Positions 20,468 through 32,102 of a stretch of DNA of 64,000 nucleotides are shown piece by piece. Every line of letters starts with the position of its first letter. Within the stretch, counting starts at the first letter, position 1. This stretch comes from Tricholomella constricta (taxonomy: Eukaryota > Basidiomycota > Agaricomycetes > Agaricales > Lyophyllaceae), in contig JAACJP010000007.1 of assembly GCA_013368375.1 (NCBI GenBank), positions 744,001 through 808,000 on the forward strand, given 5' to 3'. The notes beneath the pieces were generated by a model. It saw nothing but the letters and a program-made list of their open reading frames with translations. It made no database searches and was not told the origin of the DNA. The translations under genes were made by a program, and so were the position numbers.

Positions 20468-23078
20468 ATGCAACGCCCCCCAGAACACTCTCGCTCAGGA
20501 ATTCCCGTATCTCATGGCGCGCAATCCATAAACTCTCGCATTCAAGAGCGTTTTATCGGTCAAAGTCTTCGAACCTTGCAAACTGCACATTCTAATTTAA
20601 CACATGAAGTCGCTCCATCTGGGAACACAGCTTGTGTCATTACAAGCCGGGACCGCCAACTCACACCGTCTGTTCTTGCTCCCACTGTAGCACACAAATA
20701 TTCGGAAGAAGTGCAAGATGCTATATCGTCTTCCGCTCCTGGAAGTACAGCTTACCCACCACATGCAACTGGTGAGTAGCATCGATCCTGCCCACCAAGT
20801 GTTCATCTTACAGATAAAGTTCTTTCCTGACTTCAGATGACACTCATTTGCCCCTCAGCTCCGCATTGTTGAGACAAGATAGCGTTGGGCAGTCGGCAAG
20901 GCATAACTACGAACAACCGCGATCACAGCCTTTTATCAAACACATTCGCTCATCTTATCCAACACCCCCGCCCTCTGTTCCACCAGGCTCACATCCACGT
21001 CCACGATCTGCACATCGTCATAGCAGAAATAGCCAAGAACGATGTGATTCGCCTTCACCCTCACTCACACCCTCACGCCTATCTTCACGCGCATCTTCAC
21101 GTTCATCTTCACGCGCATCTTTACATCCACCGTCACATCCACCACCTTCACGTCCGCTTCCACCTCTACCTGTAATCCAACTTCCGCCCATACTGGGGCC
21201 ACTGCTCCCACCTTCACATCCACACGCGCGTCCACATGCGCTTACACGCTCACATCCACCCTCAAACCCTTCGTATACTGATGGTCAGCCCGCGTATATA
21301 GCGGACTCGCATGACCCTCCACGGCCACCACGCGGAAGCTCGCCTACCAATCAAATCTCTCCTCGGGCTCCTACAGCACACACCAGCGTGGTTGATACCC
21401 TTGGTGGATCAAACGTGTCACGTTGCCCTCCAGAAACGCGGCTCGACCACACCCATGTATCCTCCCTCTCCCGACGACTGTCTTTAGCACCCTCACAGCC
21501 CGCGCTACCCGTACCCATACGACCAATCGCTGCGTCGAGTACCGGTCCGGACAATTATACCATCTCTTCGGCTGTTGTTTACAATGCAGCGGCCGTGGAG
21601 ACTCGCGCCGCCAATCCGGAAACGATAACCAAAATTTGCAGGGGGCTTGTTGGAGTGTTCGGTGATCTGCCGAGGTACAAACAGTTTCTAAGCCATCGGA
21701 ACGAGGACGCCCAGTCGCTGCTCAATTTCTTACAGACAGTCCGTGCAATATTTTTCATTCTCTGAATTCCAGTATTGACTCTTACATACTCTGTAGTTGT
21801 TGGACGACCCTCTGTTGGAAGAGCAGTTCAGGCTAAGCTTCGTCGTGGCGATCGTACGACTCTGCAGGAAGTCTGAGCTCTATCCGGATTGCTTTACCCT
21901 GACGGACGTGACGCGTGAATCGGAGCCCTTTGCATCCGGCTCGTTCGGTGATGTTTACAAGGGCCGTTTCCGGGGATCTGACGTGGGTATCAAGGTGGTG
22001 AAGGTATTTCAAACGACGCAAAAAGCAGAACAAGCACGTCTTTACAAGGTATCATTTCACCGCATGCTGGTGAGCCCCTTTCTCAAATGCCCTTTTTCTC
22101 TCGTTAGGCTTTCGCGCGCGAAGCTGTGATTTTGGGCCAGCTGTCGCATCCCAACGTTCTTCAATTCTACGGCATCCATCGACTCGGCGACACCCGTAAT
22201 AGGATTGGCCTTATATCGCCCTGGATGCAAAATGGGAATGTCAACGAGTTTCTGGAGGTGTATCCTGACACGGACCGACGCCTCTTGGTAAACGGCCTAA
22301 TTTCCACTCTTTTCCCTCTTTATTTAGCTGACTGAAGCGTTTCCCCAGATATCTGACGTTGCTGGAGGCTTGCTATATCTTCACGACAACGGGGTCGTCC
22401 ATGGTGATCTCAAGGGCGCCAACATCCTGATAACAGACTCCAAGCGGGCCTGCGTAGCAGACTTTGGGCTGTCTTCAGTGGCGGACCCCCGTGGCCTCAA
22501 GAACCCTGATTTGTCGTCCAGCAACGCCAAAGGCGGCACAGTCAGATTCGAAGCTCCAGAATTGATCGACCCCAAATTCGTGTGTCCCCGAAGCCCAGCC
22601 AGTGACGTCTACGCATTTTCTCTCGTTTGTTATCAAGTGCGTCTAAATAAATACTTTGAGATAACCCAACGCACCGAAATACTGATATACGCGCCTGTGT
22701 GGATTATAGATATTCACTGGGGAATACCCGTTCCAGGACGTGCCATACGAGCTCACTGTTATGCTCAACGTCAGCAGAGGCGAGCGGCCCCGCCGACCCC
22801 GCGGGCTGGTGTACCTGGATCGCGGTCTGAACGACCGCATGTGGCGGCTCATGGAGGACTGCTGGGAGCACGTCGCGGCAGACCGGCCCACCGCTAGCCA
22901 GATCATCGGGAGGCTCCCGCGGACGACTGTCCGAGACAGTAGACCCCGTGGAGACTGGACTGATACTTCTCCTGTCCGAGTCCGCGCTACTGATGTGTAT
23001 GGCCAGCGTGACAAGTATGATGCTCTGATCATGGAGACCCTTCGTATTTTGGAGACTGACGGTCTTTCCTTGTTTTAA
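20468..23078 (+). CDS. TKL-type Ser/Thr protein kinase with long disordered N-terminus
   Basis: This is a protein kinase of the tyrosine-kinase-like group that is expanded in agaricomycetes. The first exon starts MQRPPEHSRSGIPVSHG; the second holds a Ser/Pro/His/Arg-rich disordered region of about 200 residues built on degenerate hexanucleotide repeats. A helical segment (NPETITKICRGLVGVFGDLP, KQFLSHRNEDAQSLLNFLQ) precedes the kinase domain. Kinase motifs: Gly loop FASGSFGDVYKGRF, Lys in VGIKVVKVF, catalytic loop VVHGDLKGANILI (HGD instead of HRD, common in this group), ADFGLSS for DFG, RFEAPELI for APE, and SDVYAFSLVCYQ in helix F. The C-lobe ends near DRPTASQIIGRLP and the protein ends ILETDGLSLF. 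Five or so short introns. All catalytic residues are present, so it should be active; the substrate is unknown. Confidence 0.92.
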
Positions 23079-23771
23079 TTTAGATGGTTTGGGGTACTTA
23101 TTACGGACATTACGCGCTCACCGCATTTTCCATATTCTTCATCGATTGCATGGGCTGGCCCTTTTTATGTTTTTACGACCATAGATTTGTATTTTTAATT
23201 ACTTACAATCACGTTCCCTAGACATGCATCGCATCCTATATATGTATTTTATACGGATTCTGCTTGTCCTTTTTTTCGGGATCACTCCTGCGATTCTGTT
23301 TTGCGATCGGTGATTACTGCTTTGACTACAAATTGTGCATGCAACGAATGGACGCGATACAACATCGTTTCCAAGGACCCAAAGCATCAAAAAGCAATTT
23401 CTATTGTAGTAGCGAGAGTCCATCAACGTCAAAGGCCGGTCCACGGCCCAATTAAATACGACTAGTAATAAAAAAAATGGGTGGCATGCAACAAACAGCA
23501 CACACCGGTCGAAGGGTGGCGACATACTTTTATATACCGTTATTTGACCGTTATCGTAAAACGCGAGACAAGAAAAACCAACAAGCAAAGGATATCCTTA
23601 TCCTTATTCAAACCACTGAAAACCCATATACTTCCAAAACAACCCAAACAAAAGCAAGAAAGGAACCTCTATGTAGATCATGAAAAGAAAGCCGTCGTTT
23701 CGGTATCGTTCGCCTTTGTGGTTTAGCGAGATGAGAAGAGCAAAGCGGAGCGGAGCGAATCAGGATGAGGA
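23079..23771. other. Convergent intergenic region
   Basis: This lies between the TKL kinase stop and the bestrophin-like stop. It is AT-rich with T and A runs and holds both 3' UTRs. No gene was recognised. Confidence 0.55.
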
Positions 23772-26095
23772 TCAGGTGTGGCGGGTCTCGCGGTCGACCT
23801 CTCTCCAGCTGTTGACGAGCGTGCGGCGGATGCTCGCCAGGCCCGCCTCTGGGCCGTCCTTCGGGTGCGGGAGGCTGTAGGTGGGTCCATGGATGAGATC
23901 GGCGGCGCTGCGTCTGTCAGAGGGCGCGAAGGGGTGGTTCCTAGAGCGAATGAAGTTTAGAATGGCGGTTCCAGACCGGGAATGCGGAAAAGGGATTATT
24001 TACCATGGGCTGAAGATGAAGGTGGAGGGGTCTGGGTGAGTGTACTGCAGGATTATGAAAACTAGTCAGAACGCGTATTGATGGAAGGAAGGGGTTGAGC
24101 GCTTTACCGCGGTGATCTCGTGGAGCTCTCGTTGGATGGAAAGACAGAAATGGTCGAGATCTGTGTGGGGGATGTAAATATGAAGAAATTCTGACGGGAT
24201 TAATTAATCACTGACCAAGATCGTTCAAGTCGTAATTGAAAGGATTTTCACTGCAGACGCATTAATATCAATCAGTCCTCGACGTTCAAGAAAGGTGTTT
24301 AGGTCAAGACGCACATTTCCTGTCCAATCTCGAGGAAGCCAAGGAGAAGGAAGGACGCGAATGCCGTTCCGGGGATCGTGATGTATCCGAATGTGCCGTA
24401 GATTTGGAACTGTCAAAGCGACGCTCGTAAGTCATAGGCGCGTTCGAAAGGGCCATTGAACGAACTGGAAGGAACAGCAGATACAGCCTAACGATCGAAT
24501 GCGTGAGTGGTCTGTTTTTACTTCCAACTGTAGCGGAACATACCAGAGAGACATCCTAAGGTGGGCCTGGTAGGCGAAAGGCAGAGGAGTATTCCTAATG
24601 CGCTCTAAATTGGATAGGGTGTCTTGGAGAGACGTGATGTTATTGGTTACTCCAGTCGCGATCGATGGTTGCAGCAAGTTTTGTTGCATCAGGACTAGGA
24701 AATGAATGAAATCAATTCAATCCCAGTGGTCTGATCAGTAACTGTGCACTTACAGGCAGTGTAACTAAAGGAGACATCGCCAATCCGTTGGTCCTCGTTT
24801 CAAATATACAAAAAATAGCAAAACTGACCTCGAGAGCACCAAGCAGATTTCCATAGGAACATTGCTCTCGACCTGATCGAGCTTCTTCTTCTTCAGCCTC
24901 GCGTCAATTTCATGCTGGGGTTTCGCCCTCCTCAACAATGTCCGAACCACCCACTTGAAGATCCTCAAGAGGGGGATGTAATCATACAAGGAAGCCACCG
25001 GTGGATTGCGAGCAGGTTTGAGCGGGTGGCGGCTGTCGACCTCGGGGAGGACCTTTTCAGGATCGAACGTCTTACGGCGCGCACTCCGGCCAGCGGTATT
25101 ACCATTCTTGCTGAGGGACCGGAACCACGAAGCTTCGGATTTGCTGTCGTCCACAAGGGTTTCGCCGCGGGCGTGGCCTGTTGGCAGAGAAACGGTTCGT
25201 TGGGGGTGGTGCCCGAGCGTATCTTGGGCAGCACGCGGGTTCTTTTCCTTGCGCTTGTACGCCTTCTCGATGTCGTCTGATGCGCTCCATAGAGGGAGCT
25301 TGTCCTCTTCTGCATGTGCACCGTCGGCGTTTGCGTATCGCGGGAGGAAGCAGATCAAGGGGTAGAGATCTTGGTAATAAACGCCAGGCTCGCCTCGGAG
25401 GAAGTGCTGTAATTCTGTCAGTGATTTAAAGGCAACAGGAGGTAGGGCTACCTACCTTCACAGAGACTGAGAACGCTTGGATCTTGGTATTCGGTCAGTT
25501 TGAGGAACGAGAATTGATCGCAGATCAGCATACCAAGTTGATCATGGTCTTCTTTTCGATCACACCCTGCAACGTCGCCTTCTCTGTCGACAATCCCTCG
25601 ATAGTCCGTTCGGAGGGCACGTGAACCCAGAACTATGTCGTGAAAAAAATATCGTAAAGCTGGCCAGATTGATTCGAGATGAACATACCATCATTGCAAG
25701 GTTTTTCGACACAGTCACGATGTTTGTCCACATCTTTCTACCATCCTGGTACCTGAATTACCAATAAGTGAGTGTTCACATCGACAACATCATAGGTACG
25801 AACCGTTCGTATGCCGATGACGTCCTAAACGAAATTACCAAACCGAGTACCGTACCCAGCACGGTCAAGAGTCCACTAGGGATGACCAGTTGGTGTGGTG
25901 TCATTTTCGACACCAATGTCACCACTGATGACAGCAAGGTCAATGTCTGATTTCAAGTAGGCATCCTATAATACAATACGCACTGGTCGCGATGAGTGTA
26001 AAGAACAAGACCTCCGGCCAGATGTCGTTGATGACGGTCGCGTTGAACCTCTTCATTGTCCATCTTCCATGGAAGAGCGGATTTTGGGCAACCAT
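23772..26095 (-). CDS. Bestrophin-like (UPF0187/RFP-TM) anion channel
   Basis: Bestrophins are membrane anion channels; fungal members are poorly characterised. The start MVAQNPLFHGRWTMKRFNAT is chosen because it leads directly into the conserved N-terminus (VINDIWPEVLFFTLIATS). Following exons give GLLTVLGTVLGLVISFRTSS-AYE, RYQDGRKMWTNIVTVSKNLA, VPSERTIEGLSTEKATLQGV and KHFLRGEPGVYYQDLYPLIC. A long cytoplasmic insertion rich in Lys/Arg/Ser (24850-25330) follows, then LERIRNTPLPFAYQAHLRMS, membrane segments (YITIPGTAFASFLLLGFLEI), and the diagnostic acidic motif ENPFNYDLNDLDLDHFCLSI. The C-terminus is SIRRTLVNSWREVDRETRHT. About ten short introns. The channel motifs look intact. Confidence 0.9.
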
Positions 26096-27850
26096 TGCTG
26101 TTGCGAATTAAACCTTCACTGGATGAAGATGGAAAGAGAGTGTGGGCACGGGTACGCGCGTGCGTCTATATGTACGAGATCAGGACAAGGTGTTGGACCG
26201 CCGGGGCAACTATTGTCAGATAAAACAATAGAAATGTCGACGGCGGGGCCCAAGGAAAGTGGGAGAGAAAAGAGAGAAGGAAACGGTTATAAAGAAGGGT
26301 CGGATCAGCATCGTGTTAGAAACGAGCCCACGGGCGTAAATATATTGACTTCTGTGACAAAACATCGAGAAATATCCTGGATGCCCACCGATCACGCCAA
26401 GATCAACACGTGGAATCAGAAACGGGGCCACATCTTCACCGCCCTCTTCCAGCTTGCTGTGATATCCGAGCTTCAATAAGTATTCCAGGTGAGCCGTTTA
26501 TTGAGAATACTGGGGTTGACCACGACGAGACGCGATGAATAAAATCCGTGACGCTCATATATGAGAGATCTAGGCTCAGGAGCCGCTGCGCGAAGCGACT
26601 GAATTCATCTGTTCGTTGACAGTTTCTATTTCCGAAAAAACAGAAATACCCCAAACGGCATTCGAACACCGCAGAACACCGAGAGGATCTGCTCATTGTT
26701 TGTATCGAGTCGTTACACGTAAGTACGCTGAAACGCCAGTGTTTCGTGGGGCATGGGGGTCGAGCTGCAATCTGGCAACGATGTCCCAGTACAGAGCTTG
26801 CAAGCTCGATAATCCATGTATGGATGGTCTTGATTTCTCACCAACTCTACTTGCTCCAGGCTTCCCTCCTTCCCTTTCAAAGGCTAACGAGGCTGGTTCG
26901 CACCCCCGCGGCCTTCGCCATGGACCACTTCTCGGGTGCCAGGTATAGTGGCACACGTTTTCTGCCAGAAACAGTCCAATTGCGCACCCCATGACTCCTT
27001 GCATGACATATCTTCCGCTGCCAAATGACCACCTGCAGAAACCATATTTGGATATCTCTGTCGCTGTTCTGTCCTTATGGCGCCCTAGTCTTTCTGTGAA
27101 TAGAAAGCTCCACGAAATGGAACGTCCTGCCGAAGAGATGTACGTACGTCATATCATAATACGTTGTACATCTACCCCGCGATACCCGGTGTAAAGTCGT
27201 CGATCAGTACACTGATGCCGCCATCTCTCCCTCTCCTTTTGGCGGAGAAAGCGCGAATGGAAGCATTCCGGCCTCGACATTGAAGCCCGCTCTATGTTCT
27301 TAGAGCGCTACCTTCGTCTCCACCTTTTGACCACTCATTGGACTGCTCGACCCTTTCTGCTTCGTTCTGTCTGCGCCCAAAAGCCTCTGGCCCACGGACG
27401 AGATTACAGACCGCCCAGATTTCTATATATCTACTAAAAACAACCACTGTAGCCAGCGTCGGAGCTCTTAAAGGCCGAGAATAGCCTTTCATTCTCATTT
27501 TGCCTCGATCATGATCTCAGCCACCATCGAATATCACTTGACGCTCAAGTCTGCATTATCTGATACCTTTGACCTCGAGGCCAGTCTCTTCGGGGCAACA
27601 TACCGAATCTCTGTCTCTACTGTTGTTCAATGTCAAACACGATCCAATAATTTCGTCACCGCAAACGATTATTAAACCTAAAAAGCTTATCGTACATACT
27701 CGACCACTCTTCAACTTGTGATACCGTCTTCTGTACCGCTCAAACCACTCTACGATTGAAAAGAGAGAGCCGTTATTAGTCCCTGCCGAACTACCGTCGC
27801 TATCGGTGAAATTTGGCATCAAGCATCAGCAACTGACAACACTGGTCATA
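26096..27850. other. Intergenic region
   Basis: About 1.75 kb between the bestrophin-like start and the fimbrin stop, both on the minus strand. Short frames exist (for example minus 27556-27822, which reads SLFSIVEWFERYRRRYHKLK) but I recognise no domain and see no consistent splicing. It includes the bestrophin promoter and the fimbrin 3' UTR. Confidence 0.45.
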
Positions 27851-30276
27851 TTACTGCTGCTGAGCGATGCTCATCAAGCTTCCGACAAAAGTCAAGATCT
27901 GGCGCGCGTCAAGTATTAGCAGATGAGCTATAATATGGATATTCAACTCACAAGGCGTGGTCGGACATCGACGATATCTTCGGGGACCAAGAAAATCAGT
28001 GCATTCATCTTCCTCGCAATGGAGATCGCCAATTTCGCTGGAGGGATAATCAGCGTCACGCCTCCGACTGTCGATGAAAGTTATTGAATAGCCCTACCAT
28101 TCTGCCTGCGATCCTCGTAAGGGCCCGATTCCGACACGTTGAGGATGAGCGCAGGGTCGACGATGCCGGGACGGATGGCGTCGAGGAGATCGAGGAAGAA
28201 GAGGCCCGTTGTGATGGATGGGTCCTTGAACGACCGGATGGTGCGCACGTCAGGCTTGGCGCGCTGTGCGGTCGTGTTGGCCCATTTCAGCATCTCGGTA
28301 TCGGTGATGGGCCGGCCGCCGCTGGTCTTGGAGAGCTCCGTGAGGGTCTTTGAGATGCTCATCCTACAACACGGAAGGGTAAGTCAGTGAACGTCTTCGA
28401 TATTTTGGAGAACTATGGAACGCACCTCATGAGTTGCCACACCAGTCCCAACACAAGCGTCTTCCTGCCGTCCGTGATATCTGCACCTTGAATACCCACC
28501 AAACGCATCCCATTCTGCTGGCCAAGCTCCACCGCGTAGTTCGTGTTCTCCACTGCCTTGAATCGCGATAACGTGCTCTGATTCGGCGTAACACCAATAT
28601 CCTCCGCCTCCTCATCGCCCTCGCCCGCATACCCACCGCTCGCATACGACGCGGCGCCCGCGCCCTCCTTTGGCTTCGATACACGCCGCCACACGACGCT
28701 CCCGGGCAGGACCTTGTCGTACGCCTGCAGGATGACCAGGCCGTCCTTGAGGTTCTCGAAGAAGTTGAACACGCCCGGCTCGACGTTGAGCGAGTTGAGC
28801 CACAGCGTGAATACACGTGCCTCGCGCTCGCCTTCCGCGTCAAAGTCCTCCACGGCACCGTAGTCCTTGGCCTCTTGCTCGTCGAGCGGCTCGAGCCCTG
28901 GGTGTGTGTTGAAGAGGTTGGCGACAAAGGCAAGGTTGAGGCGCGGGTTGCCGGAAACGAGGGAGGAGGGGGTGAGGTATTTGCGGCATTTGATGTTGTC
29001 GGCGTTTTGAAGCACCTGGTGGAGTGTTGGCTGATCATTCAAGAGAAAACTGCGATGCGCTTACCTGTTCTGCGCGGGTCCGGATGTCAGGGGTTTGAAG
29101 TGGCGCAAGAGAACAGTGTTCTGGCTGAAGCTGGTTCAGCAGGACAGTGTAATTCTCGCCATCTGACACATCGCGGCTGAAATTATTCACTCTGCATGAC
29201 GTCATCAGTCTCGACATTTCATTATCTTGCAGTACTGCGCACGCACCGTCTCTTCCAGCCTGCGGCTTTCAGATGGTAGTTGAACCAACGGAGCAGGATC
29301 TGATCCGGAGTCAGACGCAGCAGGTCTTCGATGGTCTCTCCCTCCTCACACAGCCTGTACAGCTCTGGGTGAATTTTGATGTCGACCTGCGCGAGGAGAC
29401 CTCTCCGGATGATCTGCCAGATCAGCCCAAGGATGAGGTGCTCCCTGCCCTCTGCGAGATCTGTCGATCCGATGTTGACGACGGAGCATCCGATTGCTTT
29501 GGCGGATGTAATGACGATGTTGTTGTTTTCAGTGATCTGGAAGGCATTGAGGGGCTTCCGCGACGTCGGCTTGTTGAGGACACGGCTATCGATGGTGTCG
29601 GGTACGGAGTCGTTGATTAGTTTACAGAGGATGAGGCCGTCTTTGCATTCCTCAAAGATCTGCATCGTATTTGTTGGGATAGGGAAACGGTCGCCGATGT
29701 CAGAGTCGTTCTCGATGACCTATTCGAACCGTGAATCTCAGTCGAATATGCCAATTTTATGAATGCGCACCGAATTGATGTGACTCGTAAATTCGCGGCG
29801 CTCGTCCTCGTTGATCGTGTGGCTCACGTTGGCGTTTGAGCCTTTGACGGTCACTTTTCCAGCCTTCGTAGTCAAGGAACTGCCCGCATTTTGTGACTTC
29901 AGTTTAACATTCAACTAAACACGCGTTGAATTGAAGTTTTAGTTGTTGCACAAGCCATTCGCGAGAATTCGCACCTCGACCCAGTCCTCGAGTTCGACTT
30001 TACCGCTCGCGTCGATACTGACGCCCTTGAGCGTCTCACGCACAAGATCGTACGACTCTCCCCTTGACTGCAGAGCCTGAAGCACAGCAGACTGTTCTAC
30101 TCGTCCAGGTGAGTCTGTGGAAATGGAACTACAATCAAAGGGGTATTAATCGCCAGGGTCAGGGTTGTGTCTTGCTAGATCTGAGAGGCGCAAGCTCACT
30201 TGAAACGGTTGATGAGCTCGAACATCTCATCACGGGTGACCTCGGGGTACTTCTTCTGAAGCTTAAGGGCCTCCAT
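27851..30276 (-). CDS. SAC6: Fimbrin, actin-bundling protein (SAC6/plastin)
   Basis: Fimbrin cross-links actin filaments in cortical patches and cables during endocytosis and polarised growth. The gene starts MEALKLQKKYPEVTRDEMFE, the N-terminal EF-hand-like region, which continues as TDSPGRVEQSAVLQALQ. A linker (VTVKGSNANVSHTINEDERR) leads into four calponin-homology domains in tandem. CH1 has CKDGLILCKLINDSVPDTID, KPLNAFQITENNNIVITSAK and GLIWQIIRRGLL. CH2 has LRLTPDQILLRWFNYHLKAA. CH3 has VFTLWLNSLNVEPGVFNFFE and VLGLVWQLM. CH4 has LKWANTTAQRAK and FLDLLDAIRPGIVDPALIL. The C-terminus is ARKMNALIFLVPEDIVDVRP then LILTFVGSLMSIAQQQ. About eight short introns. Length and domain order match the family and the gene is intact. 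Confidence 0.97.
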
Positions 30277-30899
30277 GGTGGGCGATTTTGCTGGGTGAAG
30301 GGAATTGGGGAAGTGGGTAACGGAGATCTCGGAATTATCCGATCTATATAGGATAAAGCCCGCGGTGGCAGTGCTGGACATTTCCTTCTTCTTCCACCTC
30401 CGCAGCGCATGCGTGAATGACGAATTGCGCTGTGCCGCAGTTGTTAACACTGCATCGGTACCGGTGCCACTGTGAATCCCCAAATATTGTACACATCGCA
30501 ATTACTGCGAGGCAGTACACTATTTGCCTGCAGGTCTTTTCTATCTATGGCTTCTGTCAATGTCAAGATGCGGCTCTGTGACTCGGACTTTCCTTCGGCC
30601 ACTAACGAATGCTAGGATGTCACTATCACCTTTGGACTTGCTAGTGGCAACAAAGCATTCGATAGCTAGATTCCACCGTAGCTCCGCAGTCTATTCGATT
30701 GGCAGCCCTCTTCCCCTTGGACTGGTCGGACGTATTCTTGCAGCACAAAATGACACGCAGTCATTCACTGAGCAAGCGTTCGACGAACTACAATTGTCTC
30801 GTTATCTCAGCTTTGAATTTATACCTGCTTTTCGACTGGGACAGCTTTTGCGCGAGGCCTTGCCAAGGATCTTCTCGAGTTTTACGTTACGTCTGGACT
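30277..30899. other. Intergenic region
   Basis: Upstream of fimbrin and up to the STN1-like duplicated block. It should contain the fimbrin promoter. The plus-strand frame at 30524-31108 is not supported by any domain and its 3' half is antisense to the duplicated STN1 tail. Confidence 0.5.
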
Positions 30900-30901
30900 T
30901 G

Positions 30902-31459
30902 ATGAATGCAATTAATGACTACGACGATGTTAAGAATCAGCCTGAGCGAGCTCCAAATGCAATGTTCTACAGCAAACGTCCTAGCAAACATCCCCTTCCC
31001 TCCACCTTCAGCACCTCCAACGCCTCCGTCTCATTCTCGCTCAAATACCGCCACCGATCGTCCTTCTTCAAATACGCCAGGATCCCCTTCGTCGATCCTC
31101 CATACTGACACGATCCCGAGCCCCTCCCTTTCCCACTCCCAGGCGGCAGTCTCGCACTCTTCGCTAGCTCTCCAACCGCCACCTCCACAACCCCCGCCAA
31201 AAAGCGCGGAGAAACCGGCACATACGCTTTCTCGCCGCTCTCGTCCCTGTCCTCGTGTTCCTCCTTGATAGACACCCCACCAACACTCGAAAACACCGTG
31301 CTATCCGCCGACGTAGACGTCACATCCGAATTCCATAAGCCACTGCTTTCACCTTCTCGCAGGCTGAGCGACGGGGGGCATGGCCGAGCAGGTCCGTCCC
31401 ACAAGACGATGCTGCTTTCTCGCATGCTTTCTCGCAGAAGCTGCACGGTCGTCGATTAG
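30902..31459 (-). pseudogene. Partial copy of the STN1 3' end (C-terminal exon plus 3' flank)
   Basis: The minus strand here encodes a diverged copy of the C-terminal part of the STN1-like protein at 34756-36871. Shared text includes SIVLWDGPARPC, TSTSADSTVFSSVGGVS, AYVPVSPRFLAGVVE, GELAKSARLPPGSGKGRG, GGSTKGILAYLKKDDRWRYL and ETEALEVLKVEGRG. DNA similarity runs past the stop into the 3' flank (30902 onward matches about 34639 onward). The open frame spans 31446-30967 with no internal stop; insertions and deletions against the parent keep the frame. No N-terminal OB-fold exons are nearby, so it is called a truncated duplicate, but expression as part of another gene cannot be excluded. Confidence 0.85.
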
Positions 31460-32102
31460 CACGCGCTACTTTCCCGACATCATCACTAAACCCACTCAAC
31501 CTCTGAGCAACCACATACAACTCAATCTTCGGAAGACCTTCAATTCGTGTTTTCCGATCATCACAGAAACTTTCAAAGCTGACCATTTCAACTTTTATCA
31601 TTCTCCAACCATTCACCGCCCATGCACCCTCAACTACGTTCCCTATCAATTGGACTAACACTGGATTTTGAAGGTCCATTACAGTCGGACCCATCCCCCA
31701 TATGCACATGACCTCTCACCTCCCGGCGCAATCTGAAATCCTGCAACGACTACCACGTGCAATAAGTTAAAGGTGAACAGTTCAATCCGCTGCTGAAGAA
31801 ATATGGTCAGGCGGGTTCAAATTAGCCATGGAATTGTCCTACTGGTAGTAATTGGAACTCCTAGATGTATTTTTGAGAAGGAAGCCGCCGCGATCTGTTC
31901 GAGGTTCTGAGAGATTCCTTTCGATGTGTGTTCAAGCAATGTATCACGAGAACGCAATAATACAACGATAGGCTGATATGTACGAAGTGAGTCCAAGCAA
32001 ATCTCCAAGTCATGCCAGACCGTGCCCACACCAGTTTCTCATAACCACCGCATACAAAACCTGCAGTCAACCTTCCAAATCTCCACCTCCACTCTTGGCT
32101 GA
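31460..32102. other. Region between STN1 tail copy and FunK1-like gene
   Basis: No gene is assigned. A minus-strand open segment at 31709-31460 (PVLVQLIGNVVEGAWAVNGW, RIEGLPKIELYVVAQRLSGF) looks coding-like but matches nothing I recognise and is in a different frame from the STN1 copy. The rest is probably the 3' flank of the FunK1-like gene. Confidence 0.4.

Noticed and set aside
20885..21175. His-rich plus-strand frame
   Set aside because: Out-of-frame reading of the repetitive linker of the TKL kinase; kept only as a repeat observation.
27556..27822. Small minus-strand frame downstream of fimbrin (SIVEWFERYRRRYHKLK)
   Set aside because: Starts only 29 bases after the fimbrin stop, has no domain and no convincing splice partners; probably chance in the 3' UTR.
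30524..31268. Plus-strand Ser/Pro-rich frames over the STN1-tail copy
   Set aside because: The equivalent antisense frames also appear over the real STN1 exon at 34547-35293, so they follow from the duplication and are not genes.
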